DNA of 64,000 bases from Anisus vortex (Eukaryota; Mollusca; Gastropoda; Planorbidae): positions 42,926,226 through 42,990,225 of the forward strand of contig OX421497.1 of NCBI GenBank assembly GCA_949126835.1. The letters run 5' to 3'. Below are positions 1-12,700 of this stretch, piece after piece; position 1 is the first letter of the stretch, and each line of letters begins with the position of its first letter. A program made the translations under genes and the position numbers. The notes below the pieces were generated by a model. The model was not told the DNA's origin. It saw only the letters and a program-made list of their open reading frames with translations, and made no database searches.

Positions 1-875
1 GTGTTGTGTCCATGCATATGTCCTTCCCAAGACTGTTGCTCAAGGGGTGACAGTCGGGGCCAGCGTTCAGCTTTCGCTGGGCAATGCCTAGCCAGATGGC
101 CAGCTCTCCTACAATTATAGCAGAGTTGTTTGCCTCTGCTCCTTCTGGGTCTGACATATGCAGGTGGTCTCAGAACCCGACCTGTTGGCAAGGATGGCCG
201 ATCCCTACTGTCGCAATATGGAACTTCTTTCACAGTTGTAAAAGGCTCTACATTGGGAGCCAGGTGTATAGGATTGGGAGACTGAGGTATCGAACTAGGG
301 GCAGGTTGCAACAATGAATTTTCATCCCCAGTCCAACGAATCGCAGCATCCCTGATATCCAGAAAAGAGACAGCAGGGTTACGAAACACCATTTCCTCTA
401 GCTGGCGACGGACTAACATATCTTGAAGATTCTCCAAGAAGCTGTCCCGGAGGTAGCAGTTCTCGGTCACCGTAAGCCCGAGTTCAAGCTGACGTGATGT
501 AAGGGCTCGGTATGTGGCCAGAACCCTGTGTGAGTATGCCCTAACTGTTTCTCCGGGAGCCTGCGTGGTCTGCATCAAGACCCGCATTAACTGCGTGCAG
601 CTCCTTTTCTCGCCATAGATTTTCTTCAACAGGGCCAAAGTGATCTCCGGGTTCGAGGACCTGCTGCAGTCGTGGCAATATAGCTCTGCCTGGACAGAGT
701 CTCCTAGGTGTGACCAAAGAAGAAAATTCTTTTCAGCCTCGTCAGTAAGCCTTCTGCTCCTCCAAGCTGCTCTGACCTCGTACAGAAATTCGACCACCTC
801 GTCTGCTGGGCCACCACCATGAAAATTGCGGACAACGACGTCCAAAGGTTGGACAATGATAATGCTGCTGTTCAT
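1..875 (-). CDS. LTR-retrotransposon Gag, partial (runs off the left edge)
   Basis: An uninterrupted minus-strand frame starts at an ATG at 875-873 and is still open at base 1 (about 291 codons seen). The middle looks like a retrotransposon capsid region: mostly helical, with a Trp/Leu-rich block and a TQAPGETVRAYSHRV segment typical of Gag. Near the left edge is a CCHC zinc knuckle, CYNCRRAGHLARHC (CX2CX4HX4C), encoded around 75-120, which marks nucleocapsid. Gag packages element RNA into virus-like particles. Protease and pol would lie left of the window. A tRNA-complementary site at 1152-1169 sits upstream in transcript sense, as expected for 5' LTR-PBS-gag. The frame is intact here, so the copy may be young. 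The family is not assigned; a domesticated Gag is a less likely alternative. Confidence 0.75.
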   Translation of the reverse strand, partial: MNSSIIIVQPLDVVVRNFHGGGPADEVVEFLYEVRAAWRSRRLTDEAEKNFLLWSHLGDSVQAELYCHDCSRSSNPEITLALLKKIYGEKRSCTQLMRVLMQTTQAPGETVRAYSHRVLATYRALTSRQLELGLTVTENCYLRDSFLENLQDMLVRRQLEEMVFRNPAVSFLDIRDAAIRWTGDENSLLQPAPSSIPQSPNPIHLAPNVEPFTTVKEVPYCDSRDRPSLPTGRVLRPPAYVRPRRSRGKQLCYNCRRAGHLARHCPAKAERWPRLSPLEQQSWEGHMHGHN

Positions 876-1151
876 GGTAGTGGTCTCTGGGCCTCCTCCT
901 ACAGTCATTCTAACTGGGATTTTTCTCCTAACAACTATAAACACACAGAAAAGAAACAGAATAGACCTAACCGAAGGAGACAGTTACAAAAACTAAAAGG
1001 TACCTGAGAAACAAGCAGCCTAAACAAAAGGAAAATATACGACAGAACAGCACTAAACCACTAACTAGGCCTACATAAACACTCTATTTAGTCTATTACC
1101 AGCACTAAAACTATAGAACAATCTAAGCTACAGCTAAAGCCTTAAGCACAG

Positions 1152-1169
1152 ACCCCACTCGTGCTACCA
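1152..1169 (-). other. Candidate primer-binding site of the gag element
   Basis: On the minus strand this reads TGGTAGCACGAGTGGGGT, beginning with the TGG that pairs with a tRNA CCA end. It lies 2 bases after a CA dinucleotide (1172) that could end an LTR, and about 280 bases upstream of the gag ATG. The tRNA was not identified, and the outer LTR boundary could not be found because a transposon (1310-2759) interrupts the region. Confidence 0.45.
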
Positions 1170-1305
1170 AATGTAAGGGGTGTGGAAAGAAGATGGAAGG
1201 TCCTAGTCTGTGCAACTTCGGAAAACCCAAAGTGACCCTAAGGTCTAAGGCTAAAGCTAACTAAATTAAGACCTAAAAAGCTAAACACAACACAAACAAT
1301 ATACA

Positions 1306-2763
1306 TTAAGGCAGGTTTCACAAAATGGCCACCAAAGGGTTACCTTTTTTTCAATATTTGAAAAAAAATAATTTTATGTATAAAATGCTTTCTTTTTTAC
1401 ATGTTTGTGTTTATATGTAATAAAAGTATCAGCAAAATCAATGTTGTGAGTTTTTATTTTATTTTAGTGTTGTTTATTATATTTTTTATGGTGTTCCACG
1501 TAATCAATCTTGCAGATCCCAATTCCCCTTTTTTTGTACCTACTTTAAAAGTTTTAATTAAAAGTATATAAAATCAAAATTTACGCGATTTCTGAATGTT
1601 TTTCATTTACACATATATTATAATTTGCTACACTTGCATTGAAAGTCGTTACAGATGTTTATTTTTTTTTTAAATATATATTTTAAATCTCCTATTTTTT
1701 TACATCGCGTCTGTAAGAATTTCTCCATTCACGGCCCTAGGCCTAAAATTCGATCTAAAAATATATAAGTCACTGTAGATTTCTAAAACTTTCCAAATTT
1801 AACCCAAATATATATTTATTCATAAATACGGCATTATTTTTAAATATTCTGCCACAAATTTCAGTTTATACCCCACTAAATCATATATGTTCATTACGAA
1901 AACGTGATCGGGAGGCAGAATTTTACGTGAAACACACAAAGTTGAATCGATTTTTCGTTAATTTTCAAATGCGCTCGAGTTAATTTTAACATATAAATCC
2001 AATCAGATGGCCGTTTTGTTCTATTTGATACATTTGCCGACTCAAAAAATACGTTTTTCAATTTAATATTAATATTTTACCCGTGTCTGCGAGATATGTG
2101 GCATCCAGGTTGCGTTGAATACAGCCGAGGACCACGCCGCTCGGCCGTTACCGATAATTTACTCTAAAACGCTATTACGCATTTTATTTTGGATTTCCAA
2201 GTTCTAAATTACGATTTAAATAAACACAGCAATATTATTAAATGTTTTAAAACTAAATTTACGCGAACGGTAATTGTTTAAACGTAAAAAACATATCTCT
2301 CCACGCTTTTCACTAACACAACGTTTTAAGAACAAAATGGCCGCCATTTTGTTTATTTCCGAGTTTCAACGCAACCTCTGGCCTATGACCCCAGGATGCA
2401 AAATTATTAGTTAATTTGTGAAATTAATAACAAAATACAACACAAATGATGATATTTTACGTTTTATAAGTTTATTTTTCATAAAAAAAAAAAAAAACAC
2501 AATATTGTAGGTTTTAATAATATTTTGCAGCTGTTTAGTCTTGTGTATTTTTTAGCGCCGGCAACAATTCTGCCGACGAAATTTCCCGATCTTAAAATTA
2601 TTAACTATAAAACATTGGAAAGTCAGCTGATTTTCTAACCTTCATATTCGGATTCCTCAGTTTCTAGGCTTTAAAATGATATATAATACAGTAATAAAGC
2701 TTTAAATATTTTTTTGTAAAAAAAAGGGAACTTTTGAAAACCTTATTGTGAAACCTGCCTTAA
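1306..2763. mobile_element. Non-autonomous DNA transposon, TTAA target duplication
   Basis: The element spans 1310-2759 (1450 bp). It begins GGCAGGTTTCACA and ends with the matching inverted TGTGAAACCTGCC, flanked on both sides by TTAA (1306-1309 and 2760-2763). The interior is AT-rich with no long frame. It also holds an inverted pair of sub-repeats around 2098-2118 and 2363-2396. TTAA duplications are characteristic of the piggyBac and Kolobok groups; which one applies cannot be decided without a transposase. It sits in what appears to be the LTR or leader of the gag element to its left. Confidence 0.8.
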
Positions 2764-3819
2764 GCACGACACAAGAACAACACCAGAAACCACACAACTA
2801 AAAGAGTACTATAGATCAATTCATACGAGCTTTATTACATTATATCATATATATATATCATCCTATCAAAACGTCTACCTAGACTATTCACTATTCTATC
2901 AACTGCCTGCTAACAACTGCTAATCGAATCTAACCACAAAATATATAAAACTAAATCTAAATCAAACAAAATAGATCATCTAAAATCAGACAAAAACAGA
3001 GAACTAAAATATCCCAGTTAGAAGACACACTAACAGAGAAAAAGCAAATAAATGTATATTAGTAATATTAGCAATGGACATATATTCATTATGGTAATGT
3101 ATTAAACATTATAAAAAAAGGATTATATCAACCCACATGGTACGGTAAATAAATAACAAGCTAGCCAAAACAAGTAATAAATAATACTAATTACTACTGA
3201 CATACCTGGTACAAATTATTACAAATTCAAAGATTATAATAAAACCACTGTATAAAATAAACCATAAATAAACTTAATATTATAGAAACACTAATTTTAA
3301 GCTGAGACATATACTCACAAAGTTTACAAAGCAGCGACGCCCCAAGCACATAGCAAGAGGTTTAGCACAAAGCCTGATACCGTCCCACTAGTTTTTAAAT
3401 ATCAATTCAAAAAAGGCGGACTCCATCCCTGACCGAAACACTCACATCCTCATACACACATAAAAATAGTACCCAACATGGTAATAAAAAAACAATAACA
3501 ACAAATTAAACATGTTAAATGAAATTGAAATAACATATTTATAAAAGTATAAAATAAAAATAGTGAAATAAAGAATTAGGACTATTTAAGTTTTAGGTAC
3601 GGGTATTTACATAAATAAACATTTTGCCCAAGAATATTTTAGGACTATCTTTCCCCACAGGGAGACAACTCATAAAAAACACTAAAAACCCAGAAGTCTT
3701 TGTAAGAATACCACTAGGTTTTCCAAACCAAAAAAGTACAAAAATGCGAATAAAAACATTGAAAGAAAATATAATATAATAACATAACAAAAATTAGATA
3801 ACATAAAAAAATGTAACCC
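2764..3819. other. AT-rich stretch, no gene seen
   Basis: No open frame with protein-like composition. Part of it may be the rest of the LTR of the left-edge retrotransposon, but I found no matching second LTR to prove this. The 65-codon minus frame at 3593-3790 has no recognisable features. Confidence 0.5.
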
Positions 3820-4516
3820 TCCAGGTTACATTAAGTTACTGGTTTTCCTGTTTTGTTCAGGCAACTTATCTTATCTTATCTTATACATTACAGACGCTCC
3901 TTCTATAAAGAAGATTATTGCGTCCTACGCTCATCCGTGGTCCGAGTCTAGTCTTGCATTTTTATTAATGTTTTAAATGATGTTAAGTTACTGGTTGTCC
4001 TGTTTTGTTCAGGCAACTTATCTTATCTTATCTTATACATTCTAGACGCTCCTTCTATAAAGAAGATTATTGCGTCCTACGCTCATCCGTGGTCCGAGTC
4101 TAGTCTTGCATTTTTATTAATGTTTTAAATGATGTTAGGTTATTGGTTTTCCTGGATTGTTCAGGCAACTTATCTTATCTTATCTTATACATTACAGACG
4201 CTCCTTCTATAAAGAAGATTATTGCGTCCTACGCTCATCCGTGGTCCGAGTCTAGTCTTGCATTTTTATTAATGTTTTAAATGATGTTAAGTTACTGGTT
4301 TTCCTGTTTTGTTCAGGCAACTTATCTTATCTTTTCTTATCTTATACATTACAGACGCTCCTTCTATAAAGAAGATTATTGCGTCCTACGCTCATCCGTG
4401 GTCCGAGTCTAGTCTTGCATTTTTATTAATGTTTTAAATGATGTTAAGTTACTGGTTTTCCTGTTTTGTTCAGGCAACTTATCTTATCTTATCTTATACA
4501 TTACAGACGGGCTTAT
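3820..4516 (-). repeat. Tandem array of a LINE 3' tail (about 151-bp unit, about 4.5 copies)
   Basis: A unit of about 151-155 bp repeats nearly perfectly. On the minus strand each unit reads: a short coding end (LPEQNRKTSNLTSF, a reverse-transcriptase C-terminus type motif), an AT-rich spacer, a conserved block with AGAAGGAGCGTCTGTAA, and a (GATAA)n tail that runs into the next unit. The same coding end plus tail occurs as single scattered copies at about 25915-26095, 26390-26590, 36312-36380 and 49275-49360. The array is therefore a tandemised 3' end of a non-LTR retrotransposon. Copies differ by only a few bases, so amplification was recent. Confidence 0.75.
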
Positions 4517-5951
4517 ATGTTGAAAGTATTCTTTTTAAATAATTAATATTTTTTCTCTGATCAGTACAAATTGTGATAAGCTTAAAGCCAGACAGCAATC
4601 TATTGCTTCAATCTAAAAATCACAGCTACAAATCACATATTTTTTAAACTGATATTTAAGAACGTCTATATAAATAGATCAATAGGCCTAACTATAAGCC
4701 AGCCAATAAAAACAGTTTGAAAACATTCGCGGAATGGTGGAACAATATTTTTATACTCTACACACATAATTTTTTTTTTGTCTGAACAGTTCCATGCAGT
4801 GGAAAGTCTACATTTAATGAAAGCAGATTATAAAAGAGAACTTGAAGATCTTCTTTGTGCAGGTAGGACCACAGGTACGACCGTACATATCCTGTAGCAG
4901 CGGTACGTCGATATCACAGTTTTCAAGACTGACGTCACTGGTAGACTTTCGGTTTGGCTGTAACTGCTGTAACCCAATTTGATAGTTGAATCAAATCTAT
5001 GGTTGAACATTGGCTCGGTGTGTGAATATAGTAACTAGGTCAAACGCTATGCCCGGTTTCACTTGTGCGATAAAGTATTGAAATAGAAACACTGAATCCG
5101 AATCGTACAACGCATTACTTGGCTTTGTATTTCCGTTAGTATATTATTATTACTAGGCTCTAAAGTCTAAAGTCACTTAAACTTTGTGCAAAACAATAGT
5201 CTTTTTGGAAGAGTTAGTAGATATCTATAGCATTAGGCCTATAATATAATTATAATTAGCATTATTTATTTGGCAAAATGCATTAAGTTATAAATAAATT
5301 AAATAAAAAAAATGACACAAAACATTGTTTGTTTTCCCTGAATACATTTTGTTAAAATGTTCTTGTTGTTATAACCGAAACCCTTTGTTTGTTGTTTTTT
5401 TAAAAAGGAAATTAAATGTCTGTCTGGCTTATCTGTAATTAAAACGTTTTTGAAAAAACGAAAGTTCACAACGGAAATCCCCCTTGCGCCAAAACGGAGT
5501 AGTCGAATCTTCGCAATCGGTTAGACTGTTAGACTATAAAACGCACAAGTAGAAATTAGGTAAGTTATTACAATAAACCTCCTAAATTTTGTGTGTAAAT
5601 GTGTATAAAAGTGCTTAAAATGGTTGATGAGTTCTGTCCGAACATGTTTACATGAACCAGAGTCAAACCTGTACTTTTGTTATGTTGGTATCGTAGCTAT
5701 GACAACTATTACAGTACAACTAACCAGCCTTATTATGGAGTCGAAGTCGACTAAGAAACCATTTTTTTTGTTGCTGTAACTTTATTCTCAATTTCATAAA
5801 AGAATAGGCTAGAAGATATTGTCATATCATTTGAAGGAAGAGATTTAAGCTTTTTACTATTACATAGACTAGGCCTATATTAGTTGATCAGCCTGTCTGT
5901 CTCTACCTACCTACCCACCTACCTAAATAGGCCTACATAGGCCTACCTACC
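4517..5951. other. Intergenic, no gene seen
   Basis: AT-rich DNA without a convincing exon. It ends in a degenerate CTAC/CCTA microsatellite (about 5905-5951) that abuts the transposon at 5954. The 60-codon minus frame at 4828-5010 has no recognisable domain. Confidence 0.5.
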
Positions 5952-7128
5952 TACCGTATATACTCGCGTATAAGTCGCACTTTTTTTAACCGAAAATTTT
6001 GACAAAAAGTAGGGGTGCGACTTATACACCCGACACTGTTTTTAAAAAGTTCGAAAAACATCACTACTCTGTCATAAAGTTTCTTACATAACCCGTATAG
6101 TTGATTGGAGTGATGTAGAATTACTAGGATATGCCTAGGCCGACATTTTACATTTAGAAAACTTTCGTCTGTGTAAATATAACTGTCAATATGTAACTGA
6201 AATTGAAATGGACAAATATTTTAGTTTTTTCTGACACCCACCCTCTTTTTTCTTTTGAACTTTTGGGCCGATTGTATATTGCCGAAACGTAGCGTAAGTT
6301 TAAAGGCGGCATTTTTTGGTAGGCTTATTGAACGCAAATTACAGTATGGAAAGAATCGTAAATGTATGAAAGCCTGTCTATGTAGGTAGGCCAATAAGCG
6401 TAAGATGCGTTTTATTTAGTATTTAAGGTCTAGGCTTATAGGCTATAGCCTATTAATAAGGCAATGTTGAGCATTCCGATACGACCGCCCCAGGTCTAGG
6501 CGACGTTTCCAAAAGTACGATCGGCAGATGGACGCGCGAAATGTCAATTGTGTTTTTTTTTTCATTAGTTGAAGTTGCATGTAAGAGTTGAAAAAAAACA
6601 CAGCTTATTATTTGTCGATCGCGCAGACGCACTTGAAATCATTACAAACAATGTTAATAGTAATTAGGACACATGTATAGCGCGTCATAAATGCCGGCGC
6701 CTCCCAGTCTGCAGTCTAGGCGACATTGAGTCTAATGACGTACTTCAAAGACTTTTTTATGTGTAGGATAGGAACTTGTGTAGGGAAAGACTTAGATGAA
6801 GAAACACATACCTTACTTTCCCATCTCACTAATGTCTGTAGGCCTATTGATCGGTTGTTTAAAATAAATGAAGCCCTGCCTTTATTCGATTATGTTTGCC
6901 TTATGCACGATTATAACCATTTTTTAAGGAAAGTTTCCAAACTAAGGTGACTATTTAGTAACTTTTATGTTTAAAAGTTATGCATTTTTGAGATATTAAA
7001 AGGCAGTATAACCCGGGAAGTCGGGGTGCGACTTATGCGCGGGTCAATGACAACATATAAGAAAAAAAGACTTAAACTAGGGGTGCGACTTATACACCGG
7101 TGCGACTTATACGCGAGTATATACGGTA
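5952..7128. mobile_element. DNA transposon with perfect TIRs and TA target duplication
   Basis: The element 5954-7126 (1173 bp) starts CCGTATATACTCGCGTATAA and ends with the exact reverse complement; the identity covers at least 27 bases. TA lies immediately outside both ends (5952-5953, 7127-7128). Just inside each TIR the word GTGCGACTTATA recurs, so each end can fold into a hairpin. TA duplication fits the Tc1/mariner/pogo assemblage, but this is not proven. The longest internal frame (6726-6950, 74 codons) does not resemble a transposase, so the copy is probably non-autonomous. Confidence 0.85.
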
Positions 7129-8109
7129 CCTATCTATCTGTCAATATATATATATCTAACTATCCATTTATTATTTATTATTTCATGTATCTGTCTGTAT
7201 AATTATCTACAACTTCTACTAATGCTTAAATAATGAATTGATCTATAATAAAGGAAGATAAAGGGCTAAGAAATACACATTTACATTGTTTAAAGGAGCA
7301 TTTAAGTCTAAGGTTAAATGTTTAAAGAGAAAAAGAAAAAGATACATTAAAAACTAATCAACAGAACAATTTTAGCCTAGCAGTACAAAGAAAACAGGAT
7401 CTATAAAACACCACACCCTAGTTACCCTACACTATATGAAAACATTTTATTACAAGTGTCGATATTTTTTTTACTATCCTACGTAGACTCTATTAATAGA
7501 TAGGCCTACACCGTTATCAACTTTTAAAAATGAATTCTCCAGGAAAAAAAAATCTACACAAGCAATAGAATCGTCTTCTAAAATTTGTAGCATAGCCTAT
7601 AATATGGAACATCCATACTTTTCAAAGCGCACTTTTTAAACCTCCGTGTTGCACAAGTTATTGCATGAATAAATTTGTGTCAAGGGCTACAACTTTGAAA
7701 AAGTAATACACCGCTTTTTAGGAAGAGTTATAGATACTGACTTTTTGTGTGTAATAAACTGTTTTTTAAACAACTGGTATATGTATAGACTAAAGAAGCC
7801 GCAATTAAAGAGATGAAGGAAAATAGTGTTTTTGTCATGTGAATGACAAAGAGAGAAACTGCAGTGCTTTTGGAATCTGTAATGACCTAAATGAACAATA
7901 TCCTCCCAAGACTATAACATAAATAAAAGAAAGAATATTAGTGGCAACACGTTTTTAAAAAAGTCAGTAATTAAAACATTATAGAAACTAAGAACATTAT
8001 TTAAACAAAAAGGAAAACAAAACAATAACAACAAATAAAAACCATAATATATAAAACAATAATAAGGAGAGTGATGACCTGAGGCGGTGAGACTTATACC
8101 GGTACATTA
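7129..8109. other. Intergenic, no gene seen
   Basis: AT-rich, with a short TATC/TA microsatellite at its start. No exon or RNA gene could be supported. Confidence 0.5.
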
Positions 8110-8325
8110 ACAAAGACTACAGAAGACCTATTGAATATCTTCGAGGGAAAAGACCCCCGACGAATATTTTTATATAACAAAAGGACGGCGGAGAATGACG
8201 TTCCAATAAATAATTAGACTCTATTTGAATAATACGAAAAGCCCTACAAATAAAAGCAAGCTACGCTGGACACGCCATCTAGGGAGAATGCCAAATAGCG
8301 GAGTGTTCAATTTCGGATAATCCAG
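8110..8325 (+). pseudogene. LINE 3' coding fragment (decayed)
   Basis: Around 8262-8310 the plus strand reads KLRWTRHLGRMPNSG, which resembles the conserved 'LRW-GH-RMP' C-terminal block of many non-LTR retrotransposon ORF2 proteins. Upstream is a short coding-like stretch with stops. It runs straight into the minisatellite at 8326. The match is short, so the call is tentative. Confidence 0.45.
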
Positions 8326-8822
8326 CAAAGACCCTACAGCACAACGACCAAAGACCCTACAGCACGACGACCAAAGACCCTACAGCACAACGACCAAAGA
8401 CCCTACAGCACAACGACAAAAGATCCTACAGCACAACAACCAAAGACCCTACAGCACAACGACCAAAGACCCTACAGCACAACAACCAAAGACCCTACAC
8501 CACAACGACCAAAGAGCCTACAGCACAACGACCAAAGACCCTACAGCACAACGACCAAAGACCCTACAGCACAACAACCAAAGACCCTACAGCACAACAA
8601 CCAAAGAGCCTACAGCACAACGACCAAAGAGCCTACAGCACAACGACCAAAGACCCTACAGCACAACGACCAAAGAACCTACAGCACAACAACCAAAGAC
8701 CCTACAGCACAACAACCAAAGAACCTACATCACAACGACCAAAGAGCCTACAGCACAACGACCAAAGACCCTACAGCACAACGACCAAAGACCCTACAGC
8801 ACAACGACCAAAGACCCTACAC
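8326..8822. repeat. 23-bp minisatellite, about 21 copies
   Basis: The unit is close to CCAAAGACCCTACAGCACAA followed by CGA. Copies vary mainly at the last triplet (CGA or CAA) and at GACCC versus GAGCC or GAACC. It is non-coding. Confidence 0.95.
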
Positions 8823-9712
8823 ATGCTGAGATAGAAAAAAGATTAATAGACATAGATCTAGTGCTTTTTTTTTAAATCATGAAATGTATTGAACATTAAA
8901 ATTAAACATATATTTTCTTACACTTTCTGAATAAATCATATGACATAATATGAAAAATAGAAAAAAAAACATGTCCTTGTCATTCCGGCGGCATAGGTTG
9001 TCTGGCTGTCAATCTTATAGCCCTTAATGTCGGCATATCGTTTGTGTCACATGCATCTACCCATCGTTTGCACACGCCACAAAACAATTCCACACAGAAA
9101 AAAAACGTAGAGAGTATACACTTTCGTTTTTACTTAGGTTCCCGACTGTCCTGCCATGCCTCCCAAAGTGGATCATCTTCCCAGTGCTCTCCAAGTTGAT
9201 CCGCAGTCCGGTCCTGGATACGTCCTGGGCCAGGTTATCTTTTCCCTGTTGCATGTGCTAGTTTTTCTTACTTGGGCTACTTAATCCGCAATTAAAAAGT
9301 CGTATTTTTTACTCCTTAGTAGAAAACAAAAATATAATATAGTAATCTTTTTTTGTTTAAATTACTTCCTTTTTAACCTTATTCAATCCTGACCCGAATC
9401 CTGAAGTTTTCAATATTTTAGAATGATTGTTAAAGTTAATACATTATCAATATATTGATTTGAATATAATATGAGTACAGAGAATGTAAACTTAAAACAA
9501 AATCTATTTGAAAGAAATATAACAAATGCCAATCAAATGAAGGTTAGCCAAATTCATGAACAGAATTGTAAATTTCATAGATCTAGTGGTTATATTTTTA
9601 GTGATGTTTGCAATGTTATAAATCCTGAAAGTTTATAAAAAACTAAACTAATCAACCAGTGCTTTTACGAATTAAAAAAAAATATTCATCAACTTATGAT
9701 ATGTTATCTGCA
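8823..9712. other. Upstream flank of gene 1, no exon identified
   Basis: No promoter element could be assigned. The stretch ends in a plausible splice acceptor (pyrimidines then CTGCAG, ending 9713), so an untranslated first exon of gene 1 may lie in it or further left. A GC-richer patch at about 8980-9250 looks like repeat debris but was not identified. Confidence 0.4.
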
Positions 9713-9730
9713 GTTTCCAGCTTGGCAAGA

Positions 9731-9754
9731 ATGGAGGATCTGAAGATTGTTTAG
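9731..9754 (+). promoter_or_regulatory. Possible 7-codon upstream ORF before the gene 1 start
   Basis: ATG at 9731 opens seven codons and a TAG, ending 6 bases before the chosen gene 1 ATG (9761). If the transcript includes this stretch, it could lower initiation at 9761. The chance occurrence of so short a frame is high. Confidence 0.3.
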
Positions 9755-9760
9755 AAAGAA

Positions 9761-12700
9761 ATGTCTTTGCCACTTGGTGTGTTTAGTACATACCATTTTT
9801 GTACTCTCTACCTTCTCTTTATTATCCTGATGTCTTTATCTATGCCTCATGTAGAGGTTAGAATGGAAACATATGAGATGGCATCACGGAGAAGGCAGTT
9901 GTCTAACTCAACTCTGTCACCCCTGCCATGGGTGAATCCATTTAATTTAGATCGCAACAGAATAGCGAAAGAAAGCCATCTGCAGAATGGGTTCTACATA
10001 ATGTTCTTGAAAGATACTTGGTTCAATGATTGGAAAGAAGCAAGACTCAAGGATGCGTTCAACGCTCTATCTTTAGCATTTCGGCTCAGTGGTTATCCAG
10101 AAGAGGAGCTGTTGCCGTTACTCCGTGATGCTGTTAGAAAACTAGGCATGCAAACCAAAGCTGAGTTCATTTACAACCGAGCCGTACAACCGAATTTGCG
10201 AACAGAGAGGCAACAGCTTAATGAGTCTCCAAACGTGTATCTGTCTACACCCACTGATGTAATTGTAAAAAAAATTGCTTTTTCACCCAACTTAGAGCTT
10301 TTAGTATTGTCAATATTCATCATTTGTCTAGCTTTAACAAAACAATTTAGTGAGATGCTACAAGACTCCAAGGAATATGTTGATGTGAAAGTAAAAAAAT
10401 ATTTCTTAATTGACTACGTCGACCATGGCTTTAGAGCACTTAATGTTAAAAATACAGAAGTTATTACCCGACATATCGCATCGCCGAGAGTTTGTGTGGA
10501 AAATAGAAAGACACAAATTTCCGAGCTGTTCCCAGCTCCCAAACGTAGTATATTTGATAAACTATTTCAAGGGGGTCAAATACAACCATTCAATCTTTAC
10601 CCTGTTGCACATCGAGTTCAAAGACTGCCAACGGTTGGAGATTCAAATATTGAAGACTCCACAAAAGTCACCAGTAGCCAGACAAGAGATAGGAACACTC
10701 CTGGGCAGTCAGTTCTAGTTTATGGAGGTTGTAGTAAGAGCGTAAGAGCCCAAACCGAGGCTCAAGACCCGCAAAGAGAAGCATATCATTTTGCTAACCA
10801 TAGTTTTGATTCCTTTCATAGCCAACAACTACAGCGTTCTTCGCGTGGAGCAAATAAAGATGACAATTTTGGCACTCGAATGAATGATGTGGAAACAGAT
10901 GGAGAGGGGATCAGTGCATTCTCGATGACAAACACGAAGGATGCTGTATATAAGGACGGATCCTATTATAGCTCACTTGCATTCAATGATTCATCGGACA
11001 TCAGAACTCATATTGAAGGTAATGGTTGTGATCCTATTGCAAAATGTGACCAAACAAAACATCCAATTGCTAATGCTTACTATTTAGAGGGAATAAATAA
11101 TGGAGACACACTTACTGACCGAGATTGCAAATTAAATGGGGCTACTTCTGTTGCCCACCAACAGAAATTGTCCAATGGGGCTACTTTTGCTGCCCAACAA
11201 TACAAATTGTCTAATGGGGCTACTTCTGCTGCCCAAAAATACCAATTGTCTAATGGGGCTACTTCTGCTGCCCAACAATACCATTTGTCTAATGGGGCTA
11301 CTTCTGCTGCCCAAAAATACAAATTGTCTAATGGGGCTACTTCTGCTGCCCAAAAACACACATTGTCTAATGGGGCTACTTCTGCTGCCCAACAATACCA
11401 TTTGTCTAATGGGGCTACTTCTGCTGCCCAAAAATACAAATTGTCTAATGGGGCTACTTCTGCTGCCCAACAAATCAAATTGTCTAATGGGGCTACTGCT
11501 GTAGAACAGTACACATTGTTTAATAAAGATGTACATTTTGTTCAACACTACGAATTGCCATCTAGAGCTACTCATACTGAGCAACGTGACAGGAAGTATA
11601 ACGAAGCCATTCATACTGACCAAGAACACAGACATTATAATGAAACTGCTCAAACTAACCAACGTGACATGAAGTATAGCCCGCCAACTCACAATGGCCA
11701 ACGTGACAGGGAGTATCACGAAACATCTTATGCGGATCAGCGTCACCGGAATAATAGCAGAATTACTTATACTGACAAAAGGGACAGGGGGTATAACGTA
11801 ACAACTAATCATCGTGGCAGAAAACACTATACAGGCACTAATCATGGTGACCAACATCACAGGAATTATAAAGGAAGTACATATACCTCCCCACGGGACG
11901 GAGGGTATAAAAAAGACACTTACATTAAACAATATGGCAGGAAGTTTAACAGATATTCTTCTACTGGCGTAAACCAGAAGAGGTTGCAAGGACAGAATGG
12001 AAACCATTATGGCGGTCTGACTGAGAATAACACCTTTAAAAATTCTCTTTCTATAGGCCTTTCATTAAAGTGTAATGCAACTTTGCAGAATTGTAAAACT
12101 CCATTATATAAAGACTCTACAAGTAAGAAGCATTATAACGGATCTATGAGAAACAGGCATACAAGAAAACCATTTGAAGGATCTTTAGGACAAATTTATG
12201 ATTCCCATACAAAATTGGAAGAAGATCGACACAGAAGAAGTCATAACGAATTCTCCAAAAGTTACGACTTAAATGAAAAGAAGGCTGACGAACAGGTTCA
12301 AAACAACCTCACTGAACGGAAAGCTGATGGACAGTTTCAAAGCATCTCTAGTGAAACTAAAATAATTAAAAATTTTCAAAATGACCCATTTGAAACTATA
12401 GAATACAAGCATTCCAAAAGCACCCTTACTGAAACTAAATCAACTAAAGTTTTTCAACAAAACCCCACCGAAATTAAAACAACTGACGTTTTTCAAAATG
12501 ACCCTTCTGAAATTGACACAACTGAAGTTTTTCAAAATGACCCTTCTGAAATAAAAGTAACTGAAAATTTTCAAAATGACCTTACCCAAACTAAAGCAAC
12601 TGAAAATTTAAAAAATGACCCTACCCAAACTAAGGCAAATGAAAATTGTTTAAATGACCTTTCTGATACTAACGCAACTGAAGTTTATAAAAAAGACCCT

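Noticed and set aside
10259..10331. Possible 73-bp intron removing the second hydrophobic segment of gene 1
   Set aside because: Donor and acceptor look fair, but splicing shifts the frame to an immediate TAA.
11132..12007. 291-codon minus frame and two other frames over block A
   Set aside because: Shadows created by a 39-bp coding repeat of the real plus-strand exon.
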